From Opitutales bacterium (GTDB lineage Bacteria; Verrucomicrobiota; Verrucomicrobiia; Opitutales; Intestinicryptomonadaceae), in assembly GCA_017526045.1 (NCBI GenBank), contig JAFXRX010000264.1, positions 1 to 7,977 on the forward strand: 7,977 nt of DNA. Reading direction: 5' to 3'. The notes under the pieces were generated by a model. The model worked only from the letters and a program-made list of their open reading frames with translations. It was not told the origin of the DNA and made no database searches. Made by a program: the position numbers and the translations under genes. Each line of letters begins with the position of its first letter. The stretch's first letter is position 1. Below, piece by piece: positions 1-6,927 of this stretch.

Positions 1-2834
1 AGCAGCACGCTCTTTTGCGGAATGCGGTAGCCGACAGAAAGCATAGCCTTTAAAACCGCACAGGACGTGTCGTTGCCGATGCAGCCGACTTCGCCTGTGG
101 ACGCCATGTCGACGCCCAAAACGGGGTCGGCCTTTTGCAGGCGGTTGAACGAAAATTGGCTCGCCTTGATGCCGACATAGTCGAGGTCGAAAAGGCTTTT
201 GTTTGGCTTTTCGACGGGGAGCCCCAGCATAATTTTTGTGGCAAGCTCGATTAGGTTGAGCTTCAAAACCTTGCTTACAAATGGGAACGAGCGCGAGGCG
301 CGCAGGTTGCATTCGATTACTTTTATGTCGTTGTCGCGCGCAAGATACTGGATGTTGAAGGGACCCGAGATGTTGAGCTCGCTTGCGATTTGGCGCGAGA
401 TGCGCTTGATGCGGCGCAGCGTTTCAACGTAGAGTTTTTGCGGCGGGAACTGGATTGTTGCGTCTCCCGAGTGCACGCCCGCGTACTCGATGTGCTCGCT
501 TATCGCGTATGCGATTATCTCGCCGTTTTTGGCGACGGCGTCCATTTCGACTTCCTTTGCGTGCTCGATAAACTGGCTGACCACAACGGGATGCTTTTGC
601 GAGACGTCGGCCGCAAGTTTTAAGAAGCGCTCGAGCTCCTCCTTGTTCGAGCAGACGTTCATTGCCGCCCCGCTTAAAACGTACGAGGGGCGCACCAAGA
701 CGGGAAATCCGACTTTTTCGATGAAAGAATTGATGTCGGCAAGGGATGTCAGCGCGCGCCATTCGGGCTGGTCGACGCCGATGCGGTCGAGCATTGCGGA
801 GAATTTGTCGCGGTCTTCGGCGTTGTCGATGCTCTTTGCGCCCGTGCCCAAAATATTCACGTTTTGGCTGTCGAGGCGCAGCGCGAGGTTGTTCGGAATT
901 TGCCCGCCGGTCGAAAGAATTGCGCCGTGCGGATTTTCAAGCTCGATGATGTCCATTACGCGCTCGAATGTCAGCTCGTCGAAGTACAGGCGGTCGCAGA
1001 CGTCGTAGTCGGTCGAGACAGTTTCGGGGTTGTAGTTTATCATGACAGCGCGGTAGCCCGAGGCGCGGATTGTGTTAAGAGCCTGCACGCCGCACCAGTC
1101 GAATTCGACGGACGAGCCTATCCTGTACGCGCCCGAGCCCAAAACGACTATCGACTTTTTGTCGCCCAAATACGCGACGTCGTTTTCAGTGCCGCCGTAG
1201 GTTAAATAAAGATAGTTCGTCTGCGCGGGATATTCGGCGGCGAGAGTGTCGATTTGCTTTACGACGGGCACGACGCCGAGGCTTTTGCGGTAGCTGCGCA
1301 CTTCCAAAATCGCCTTGTCGATGTCTAATTCCCTGCCGATTGCGCGGGCGATTTGGAAGTCGGAAAAGCCCTGCAATTTCGCCTTTTTTAAGAGCGGCAG
1401 CGGGATTGAAATTTTTTCGGACTTCGGCAGCGAGTGAAGCTCAATGGACGTATCCATTATATTTTTTAGCTTCTGCAAAAACCAGTTGTCGATTTTTGTA
1501 AGGCTGTGGATTTGCCCGACGCTGTAGCCCGCGCGCATCGCCTTGCTGATTGCGAATATGCGGTTGTCGGTCGGCTCGCGCAAAGCCTTGTCGATGTCGG
1601 CAAGCTTCAATTCCTTGTTTTCCACAAAGCCGTGCATGCCCTGCCCTATCATGCGCAAGCCCTTTTGGATTGCCTCTTCAAAGGTTCTTCCGATTGCCAT
1701 GACTTCGCCGACGGACTTCATCGAAGAGCCGAGCTCGCGGGCGACGCCGTGGAACTTGCTCAAATCCCAGCGCGGAATTTTGCAGACGACGTAGTCGAGG
1801 GCGGGCTCGAAAAACGCGCTCGTTGTTTTTGTTACGGAATTTTTGAGCTCGAAAAGCCCGTAGCCCAAGCCGAGCTTTGCCGCCACAAACGCAAGCGGAT
1901 AGCCCGTCGCCTTCGACGCCAAAGCCGAAGAGCGGCTAAGACGAGCGTTGACTTCGATTACCCTGTAATCCTCCGACTGCGGGTCGAAGGCGTACTGCAC
2001 GTTGCATTCGCCCACAATGCCCAAGTGGCGCACGATGCGTATGGAAAGCTCGCGCAGCTTGTGGAATTCGGAATTTGTCAAAGTCTGCGACGGGGCGATT
2101 ACGATGCTCTCGCCCGTGTGGATGCCGAGCGGGTCGAAGTTTTCCATATTGCAGACGCAAATGCAGTTGTCGTATTTGTCGCGCACGACTTCGTATTCGA
2201 TTTCCTTCCAGCCTTTCAGGCTCTTTTCAACCAAGACTTGCGGGGAGAACGAAAACGCTTTTTCCGCAAGCGCGTTGAGCTCTTCGACGTTGTCGCAAAA
2301 GCCCGAGCCCAGGCCGCCAAGCGCGTACGCCGCGCGGATGATGACGGGGTACTGCAATTTTTCGGCGGCGGCGCGCGCGTCTTCGATGTTTTCGACAGCC
2401 TCGCTTTTTATTGTCTTTACGCCGATTTCGTCGAGGCGCTTTACAAAGAGCTCGCGGTCTTCGGTGTCGATGATAGCCTGAACGGGAGTGCCCAAAACTT
2501 TCACGCCGTACTTTTCAAAGACGCCGTTTTTGTAAAGCTCGACGCCGCAGTTGAGGGCGGTCTGCCCGCCGAATGAAAGCAGCACGCCGTCGGGGCGCTC
2601 CTTGTCGATTACCTTCTCTACAAAATACGGGTTTACGGGCAAGAAGTAAATGTTGTCGGCAATGCCTTCGCTGGTCTGGACCGTCGCGATGTTCGGGTTG
2701 ATTAAAACCGTTGCAATGCCCTCTTCCTTCAAGGCTTTCAAAGCTTGGCTGCCCGAATAGTCAAATTCGCCCGCCTCGCCTATTTTCAGCGCGCCCGAGC
2801 CCAAAAGCAGAACTTTTTTTATGGAGTTTTTCAT
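1..2834 (-). CDS. carB: Carbamoyl-phosphate synthase large subunit (3' end cut by window edge)
   Basis: Makes carbamoyl phosphate from bicarbonate, two ATP and the ammonia supplied by CarA, feeding arginine and pyrimidine synthesis in the cytoplasm. The frame reads without a stop for 944 residues and runs off the left edge. It starts MKNSIKKVLLLGSGALKIG, the nucleotide-binding opening of the family. The first ATP-grasp half covers about residues 1-400, with metal/ATP residues E294, N296 and R298 in VIEVNARLSRS. A linker/oligomerisation region follows, then the second half from about 560 (VVLGSGAYRIGSSVEFDW), with E841, N843 and R845 in VIECNLRASRSFPF. Family members are about 1070 residues, so roughly 130 residues, the MGS-like allosteric domain, lie outside the window. 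Motifs such as AGEFDYSGSQALKAL and SSVEFDWCGVQA match the Bacteroidota/eukaryotic CAD-CPS1 type rather than the E. coli type. The start is one base after the carA stop, with no Shine-Dalgarno, so translational coupling is likely. Identity is certain; the subtype comes from memory of family sequences. Confidence 0.97.
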   Translation of the reverse strand, partial: MKNSIKKVLLLGSGALKIGEAGEFDYSGSQALKALKEEGIATVLINPNIATVQTSEGIADNIYFLPVNPYFVEKVIDKERPDGVLLSFGGQTALNCGVELYKNGVFEKYGVKVLGTPVQAIIDTEDRELFVKRLDEIGVKTIKSEAVENIEDARAAAEKLQYPVIIRAAYALGGLGSGFCDNVEELNALAEKAFSFSPQVLVEKSLKGWKEIEYEVVRDKYDNCICVCNMENFDPLGIHTGESIVIAPSQTLTNSEFHKLRELSIRIVRHLGIVGECNVQYAFDPQSEDYRVIEVNARLSRSSALASKATGYPLAFVAAKLGLGYGLFELKNSVTKTTSAFFEPALDYVVCKIPRWDLSKFHGVARELGSSMKSVGEVMAIGRTFEEAIQKGLRMIGQGMHGFVENKELKLADIDKALREPTDNRIFAISKAMRAGYSVGQIHSLTKIDNWFLQKLKNIMDTSIELHSLPKSEKISIPLPLLKKAKLQGFSDFQIARAIGRELDIDKAILEVRSYRKSLGVVPVVKQIDTLAAEYPAQTNYLYLTYGGTENDVAYLGDKKSIVVLGSGAYRIGSSVEFDWCGVQALNTIRASGYRAVMINYNPETVSTDYDVCDRLYFDELTFERVMDIIELENPHGAILSTGGQIPNNLALRLDSQNVNILGTGAKSIDNAEDRDKFSAMLDRIGVDQPEWRALTSLADINSFIEKVGFPVLVRPSYVLSGAAMNVCSNKEELERFLKLAADVSQKHPVVVSQFIEHAKEVEMDAVAKNGEIIAYAISEHIEYAGVHSGDATIQFPPQKLYVETLRRIKRISRQIASELNISGPFNIQYLARDNDIKVIECNLRASRSFPFVSKVLKLNLIELATKIMLGLPVEKPNKSLFDLDYVGIKASQFSFNRLQKADPVLGVDMASTGEVGCIGNDTSCAVLKAMLSVGYRIPQKSVL

Positions 2835-2835
2835 C

Positions 2836-3906
2836 TTAGAGCAATTTTATAAATTCGTCGAAAAGAAATTCCGTGTCGGTCGGCCCGGACGCCGCCTCAG
2901 GGTGGAACTGCACAGAAAAAAACGGCTTGGACTTGTGCCTTATGCCTTCGTTCGAGCCGTCGTTCATATTTTCAAAATAGGGTTCCCAGTCCGCGCCGAG
3001 AGTGGAGGTGTCGACCGCGTAGCCGTGGTTTTGGCTTGTGATGAAACAGCGGTTTGTGCCGAGCATTCTTACGGGCTGGTTGTGGCTGCGGTGCCCGTAC
3101 TTCAATTTATAGACGCTCGCCCCGCCAGCTTTTGCCAAAAGCTGGTTGCCCATGCAGATGCCGAATATCGGCTTTGATTTTTCAAAAGACTTGCGGATGT
3201 TTTTCACAGCCTCTTCGCACATGTCGGGATTGCCCGGGCCGTTCGAAATGAAAAGCCCGTCGTATTGCATATTCGTAAAGTCGAAATTCCACGGCACGCG
3301 CACGACCTCCACGCCGCGGATTAAAAGGCAGCGTATGATGTTCGCCTTCACGCCGCAGTCCAAGAGCACGACTTTTTTTGGCGCGTTCTCGTTGTATCGG
3401 ACAATTTCTTTGCACGAAACTTTGTCGACAAAATTTATGCCCGCGTAGTCGCAATCCGATGAAAATTTTTCGCCTTCGTCAAAAACTACCCTGCCCGCCA
3501 TGACGCCGCTTTCGCGCAAAATTTTTGTCAGCGCGCGGGTGTCGATGCCAGTTATTCCCGCGACGCCCTCGCGCTTAAGCCACTGCGCGAGGCTTTCCTT
3601 GGCGTTCCAATGGCTGTACTCCCTGCTGTAATCGCCGACAATCAAGGCGGAGGCGTGTATCCTGCCGCTTTCCATAAATTCGGGGATGCCGTCGGGGCGC
3701 AGCGCGGTGGAGGGCACGCCGTAGTTGCCGATTAAAGGATAAGTAAGCACCATCAGCTGCCCCGCGTACGAGGGGTCGGTCAGGCTTTCGGGATAGCCCG
3801 TCATTGCGGTGTTAAAGACGACTTCGCCGCTTGCGGGAGTTTCCGAGCCGAAGCTCTCGCCCTCAAGCCTTGTGCCGTCTTCGAGAAGCAAATACGCTTT
3901 TTTCAT
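2836..3906 (-). CDS. carA: Carbamoyl-phosphate synthase small (glutaminase) subunit
   Basis: Hydrolyses glutamine and channels the ammonia to CarB. Complete at 356 residues, slightly shorter than E. coli CarA (about 380). The N-terminal CarA-specific domain spans about 1-170, with FNTAMTGYPESLTDPSYAGQ (32-51) and GITGIDTRALTKILR (117-131). The class I glutamine amidotransferase domain spans about 178-356. The predicted nucleophile is C251 in FGICMGNQLLAKAGGA, and the histidine and glutamate of the triad are H335 and E337 in VQFHPEAASGPTDTEFLF. Where many CarA proteins have GHQ after the nucleophile, this one has GNQ, which I recall as usual in the Bacteroidota-type branch, so it should be active. 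The ATG gives MKKAYLLLEDGTRLEG, a normal family start, 32 bases after the regulator's stop and without a Shine-Dalgarno. The stop codon is one base from the carB start, in a different frame. No pyrimidine or arginine attenuator is visible in the short leader. Confidence 0.97.
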   Translation of the reverse strand: MKKAYLLLEDGTRLEGESFGSETPASGEVVFNTAMTGYPESLTDPSYAGQLMVLTYPLIGNYGVPSTALRPDGIPEFMESGRIHASALIVGDYSREYSHWNAKESLAQWLKREGVAGITGIDTRALTKILRESGVMAGRVVFDEGEKFSSDCDYAGINFVDKVSCKEIVRYNENAPKKVVLLDCGVKANIIRCLLIRGVEVVRVPWNFDFTNMQYDGLFISNGPGNPDMCEEAVKNIRKSFEKSKPIFGICMGNQLLAKAGGASVYKLKYGHRSHNQPVRMLGTNRCFITSQNHGYAVDTSTLGADWEPYFENMNDGSNEGIRHKSKPFFSVQFHPEAASGPTDTEFLFDEFIKLL

Positions 3907-3938
3907 AAATTTGATTGACGTTTGAAATTTTTATTTTG
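3907..3938 (-). other. Spacer between regulator gene and carA
   Basis: This 32-base A/T-rich gap is the longest non-coding stretch in the window. Both ends of the stretch carry AAATTT, but the bases between do not pair, so it is not a convincing stem-loop or operator. I see no GG-N10-GC sigma-54 promoter, no clear -35/-10 pair, no purine-rich ribosome binding site and no terminator. It most likely only separates two cistrons of one transcript, although a weak A/T-rich promoter for carAB cannot be ruled out by eye. Confidence 0.5.
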
Positions 3939-5483
3939 TCAGGAAATTTTGTACAGATGCGGGTCGATGCCAAGATTTTTTATTTTGTATAAAATTATTC
4001 GCGCCGTGGTGTGCAGATTTTTCGCGGCTGCGGTCGCGTTGCCGTTTGTTTTTTTGAGCGCGTTTATGATGATTTCGCGCTCGAAGTTTGCGACGAGCGT
4101 TTCGTAGTCCGCGGCTTCGGGCGCGGAAATTCCGCCCGCGGGCGCGCTCTTGCAGGATATGTCGGTCTGCAACGAAGGCGGTAGGTTGTAGCCGCTTACG
4201 ACGTTGTCGGACGTGTTCAAAACCGCGTATTCCATGCAGTTTTCAAGCTCCCTTACATTGCCCGGCCAGAAATAGGACATTAGCATGCTTATGGCGGGTG
4301 TGGAAATTCGTGCGACGTTTTTGCCGTGGATTAAATTGTACTTCTGCAAAAAGTGCTCTGCCAAAATCGTGATGTCGCTTTTGCGATGGCGCAGCGAGGG
4401 CATGTAAATCGGGAACACGTTGAGGCGGTAGTACAAGTCCTCGCGGAAAGTCCCCTGCCTTATCATTTCCTCGAGGTTGCGGCTTGTTGCGGCGATTATT
4501 CTTACGTCCACCTTGCGCTCCTCGCCGCCGCCGACGCGGTAGTAGGAATGCTCCTGTATAAACCGCAGAAGCTTCAGCTGCATCATCATGGGAAGGTCTC
4601 CCACTTCGTCTAAAAAAAGCGTTCCCTTGTCCGCGATTTCAACAAGCCCCGTCTTGCGGTTTATGGCTCCCGTAAACGCGCCCTTTTCGTGGCCGAAGAG
4701 CTCGCTTTCGATAAGCCCCTCGGGAAGCGCGGCGCAGTTTATCGAAACAAACGGGGCGTCGCGGCGCATTGAATTTTTCTGGATTGCGCGGGCGACAAGC
4801 TCCTTGCCGGTGCCCGATTCGCCGCGGATTAAAACCGTCGCGTTTGAGGAGGCGACTTTGAAAATCATCGAATAGACGTTCTTCATGCCCGAGCAGTTGC
4901 CGACAATCTCGTCGGGGCGCATTTTGTTGTCGAGCTCGAGCTGCAGGCGGCGGTTTTCGGAAATCAGCTTTTTGCGCTCCTCGATTTCCGTGTACGAGAC
5001 GAAAATCGCGTCCGCCATGATGTCGGCGATGATTTCCAGAAGGTGAAGGTCGGATTCGAGGTTTGTGTTTTTGTCGACCTTGCGGTCGATGCTGATTGTG
5101 CCGATTACGTTGTCCATGTACACGACCGGGACGCAGATAAACGCCACGTTTTTTTCGCCGCTGCGCGCGCCCGTGCGGTTTAGGAACGACTTTTCCTTGG
5201 AGACGTCGGCGATGACGCGCGGCCTGCCCTCCTGCGCGACCATGCCCGTTATGCCCTCGCCCACGCGGTATGTGCCGCGCTCGATTTCGTTTTTATTGAG
5301 CCCCTGCGAGGCTTCGATTACGAGCATGTCGCCCTCGCGCAGTGTTATTGTGCCGCGCAAAAAGCCCATCTCCGCGTATAAAATATCGAGTATTTGCGAA
5401 ATCATTTCCGAGACCGGCGAGTGCTTCGCAATCAAATGGCTTATCTTTTTTAATACCGCGATATTTTGGTGTAAATTATCCAT
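3939..5483 (-). CDS. NifA-like sigma-54-dependent transcriptional activator (GAF-AAA+-HTH)
   Basis: A 514-residue enhancer-binding protein that would use ATP to open sigma-54 RNA polymerase promoters. An N-terminal GAF sensor domain covers about residues 20-160, with YRVGEGITGMVAQEGRP (72-88) and FICVPVVYMDNVIGTISIDR, a pattern close to the NifA GAF. A probable coiled linker at 165-190 leads to the AAA+ core at about 193-425: Walker A GESGTGKE (221-228), the sigma-54 contact loop GAFTGA (268-273), Walker B TLFLDE (288-293), the arginine-finger region FREDLYYRLNVFP (347-359), and WPGNVREL (407-414). A Fis-type helix-turn-helix lies at about 468-506, ending TARIILYKIKNLGID. There is no receiver domain, so it is not a classical NtrC response regulator, and the cysteine pattern of oxygen-sensitive rhizobial NifA is not apparent. 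It sits 14 bases after gltD and 32 bases before carA. NifA-like is the best label, but no nif gene is visible and the targets are unknown, so no symbol is given. Confidence 0.93.
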   Translation of the reverse strand: MDNLHQNIAVLKKISHLIAKHSPVSEMISQILDILYAEMGFLRGTITLREGDMLVIEASQGLNKNEIERGTYRVGEGITGMVAQEGRPRVIADVSKEKSFLNRTGARSGEKNVAFICVPVVYMDNVIGTISIDRKVDKNTNLESDLHLLEIIADIMADAIFVSYTEIEERKKLISENRRLQLELDNKMRPDEIVGNCSGMKNVYSMIFKVASSNATVLIRGESGTGKELVARAIQKNSMRRDAPFVSINCAALPEGLIESELFGHEKGAFTGAINRKTGLVEIADKGTLFLDEVGDLPMMMQLKLLRFIQEHSYYRVGGGEERKVDVRIIAATSRNLEEMIRQGTFREDLYYRLNVFPIYMPSLRHRKSDITILAEHFLQKYNLIHGKNVARISTPAISMLMSYFWPGNVRELENCMEYAVLNTSDNVVSGYNLPPSLQTDISCKSAPAGGISAPEAADYETLVANFEREIIINALKKTNGNATAAAKNLHTTARIILYKIKNLGIDPHLYKIS

Positions 5484-5497
5484 TGTGTACGGGGGGT

Positions 5498-6913
5498 TTA
5501 TTGTAGGATTGTCGCAAAATTTTTGTCAATATTTTCCGCAAGATTTCTGCCCGAGGCGATTGCCCTTACGACCAAAGACGCCCCGTTTGCGGCGTCGCCG
5601 CATGCGAAAATTTTTGGAATGCCCGCCGCGCCGAAAGCGTCGGTTTTAAAAACCCCGCGCGCAGTCAGCTCCAATTCGGGGTTTTCAGCCGCCAAGCTTT
5701 TTTTGACGCCCGTAAAGCCCATGCAAAGCAAAACCAAGTCCGCCTTGATTTCAAATTCGGAGCCCTCTATTTCCTCGAAGGACTTCGGCCTGCCGTTTTC
5801 GATTTTCCAGCTGAGCCGCTTCGCTTTCAGGGCGCGGACATTGCCGCCTTCGCCCAAAAATTCGCAGCTGCCAACGCTCCACATTCTTTTGCCGCCCTCC
5901 AAGTGGCTGCTTGAAGTGCGCTTTTTGTATTCCCACATCGGCCAGGGCGTTGAGGCGTCGCGCTCCGCGGGGGGCTCGGGCATAATCTCGATTTGCACAA
6001 CATTTTTTGCGCCCTGGCGAATTGCCGTTCCCAGGCAGTCGCTGCCTGTGTCGCCGCCGCCGATTATGAGAACGTTTTTGCCTTTTGCCGAAATTTCAAG
6101 CCCGTCTTTTTCGCGCAGCAAATAGCGCATTTGCGAGCCCAAAAAGTCGAGCGCAAAATGTATGCCGCCAAGCTCCCTGCCCTTTATTTTAAGGTCGCGC
6201 GGCTCTTCGGCGCCCACGCAAAGGCAGACCGCGCCGAACTTTCTTTTAAGGAAATCAAGCGACACGTCCTTAGCAATTTCAACATCGTATTCAAACGAAA
6301 TTCCCGCGTCCTCCATGAGTGCGATACGCCTGTCGATTATGTCTTTTTCGAGCTTGAAATTCGGGATGCCGTAGCGCAAAAGCCCGCCCGCCTTGCTGTT
6401 TTTTTCGAACACGCAGACTTCGTAGCCCATCTCGTTTAGCCTGTCGGCGCAGGCGAGCCCCGAGGGCCCCGAGCCCACGACAGCGACCCGCCTGCCGTTT
6501 CTCGACTGCGGGGCGCGCGGGCGCACGAGGTTGTTTTTGAAGGCGTTTTCGATTATGAAAAATTCCGTCTGCTTAACCGCCATCGGCTGCGAGGGCAGCC
6601 CCGCGCAGCATGACGCCTCGCAGAGCGCGGGGCAGATGCGCGAGGTGAACTCCGGAAACGGGGATGTAAGCGACAAAATTTTGTACGCGTACTCGAACCT
6701 GCCCCCGCAAACGGCAGCGTTGAATTCGGGAATGTTGTTTGCAAGCGGGCAGCCGTAGGCGTGGCAAAACGGGATGCCGCAGCCCATGCAGCGGCGCGCC
6801 TGCTCCAAAATCTCCGCCTTGCCCGCGCGAATTTCGACGTCTAAAAAATCGGACGTGCGGTTTGCTCGGTAGGCGGCGTTGCGCCGCGGGATGTCCAAAA
6901 AATCCTTCAACAT
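5498..6913 (-). CDS. gltD: Glutamate synthase (NADPH-type) small subunit
   Basis: The reductase subunit of glutamate synthase: it passes electrons from NAD(P)H through FAD and iron-sulfur clusters to GltB, which forms glutamate from glutamine and 2-oxoglutarate. Complete at 471 residues, normal for the family. N-terminal iron-sulfur cysteines are C42, C45, C50 and C55 (ARRCMGCGIPFCHAYGCP) and C94, C98 and C102 (RICPALCEASCC), with an extra C103. The FAD-binding Rossmann motif VAVVGSGPSGLACADRL is at 143-159, and the NAD(P)H-binding motif VLIIGGGDTGSDCLGTAIRQ at 281-300. The C-terminal FAD motif FACGDAANGASLVVRAIASG is at 437-456. A stretch with PWPMWEY (323-329) also matches GltD rather than related two-flavin subunits. 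The start follows the gltB stop by 14 bases and is the only one in the window with a recognisable Shine-Dalgarno. The cofactor choice (NADPH or NADH) is inferred from the family. Confidence 0.96.
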   Translation of the reverse strand: MLKDFLDIPRRNAAYRANRTSDFLDVEIRAGKAEILEQARRCMGCGIPFCHAYGCPLANNIPEFNAAVCGGRFEYAYKILSLTSPFPEFTSRICPALCEASCCAGLPSQPMAVKQTEFFIIENAFKNNLVRPRAPQSRNGRRVAVVGSGPSGLACADRLNEMGYEVCVFEKNSKAGGLLRYGIPNFKLEKDIIDRRIALMEDAGISFEYDVEIAKDVSLDFLKRKFGAVCLCVGAEEPRDLKIKGRELGGIHFALDFLGSQMRYLLREKDGLEISAKGKNVLIIGGGDTGSDCLGTAIRQGAKNVVQIEIMPEPPAERDASTPWPMWEYKKRTSSSHLEGGKRMWSVGSCEFLGEGGNVRALKAKRLSWKIENGRPKSFEEIEGSEFEIKADLVLLCMGFTGVKKSLAAENPELELTARGVFKTDAFGAAGIPKIFACGDAANGASLVVRAIASGRNLAENIDKNFATILQ

Positions 6914-6921
6914 AAATCGAG

Positions 6922-6927
6922 CCTTTT
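6922..6927 (-). promoter_or_regulatory. Ribosome binding site of gltD
   Basis: On the minus strand the bases AAAAGG directly follow the TAA stop of gltB and lie 8 bases upstream of the gltD ATG. This is a plausible Shine-Dalgarno element that supports the chosen start. Its position just after the upstream stop suggests that gltD translation is helped by ribosomes finishing gltB. Confidence 0.6.

Noticed and set aside
1506..2576. A 356-codon open frame on the plus strand, antisense to carB
   Set aside because: It lies wholly opposite the strongly conserved first half of carB, its translation resembles no family I know, and it is explained by the G+C-rich third positions of carB leaving the antisense frame open.
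2821..3177. A 118-codon plus-strand frame opening with ATG at the carA-carB junction
   Set aside because: It is antisense to the carB start and the amidotransferase domain of carA, the protein has no recognisable features, and no promoter or ribosome binding site is seen.
3907..3930. Possible palindromic operator or terminator with AAATTT at both ends
   Set aside because: AAATTT pairs with itself, but the inner bases do not match, so no stable stem forms, and no G+C-rich stem precedes a T run.
5065..5649. A 194-codon plus-strand frame covering the start of the regulator and the end of gltD
   Set aside because: It overlaps two real genes on the other strand, and its composition is what the reverse complement of those genes would give.
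6764..6778. Sigma-54-like promoter on the minus strand, GGCATCCCGTTTTGCC
   Set aside because: The GG and GC elements are 11 bases apart instead of the required 10, and the bases encode the conserved GIPFCHA cysteine motif of GltD.
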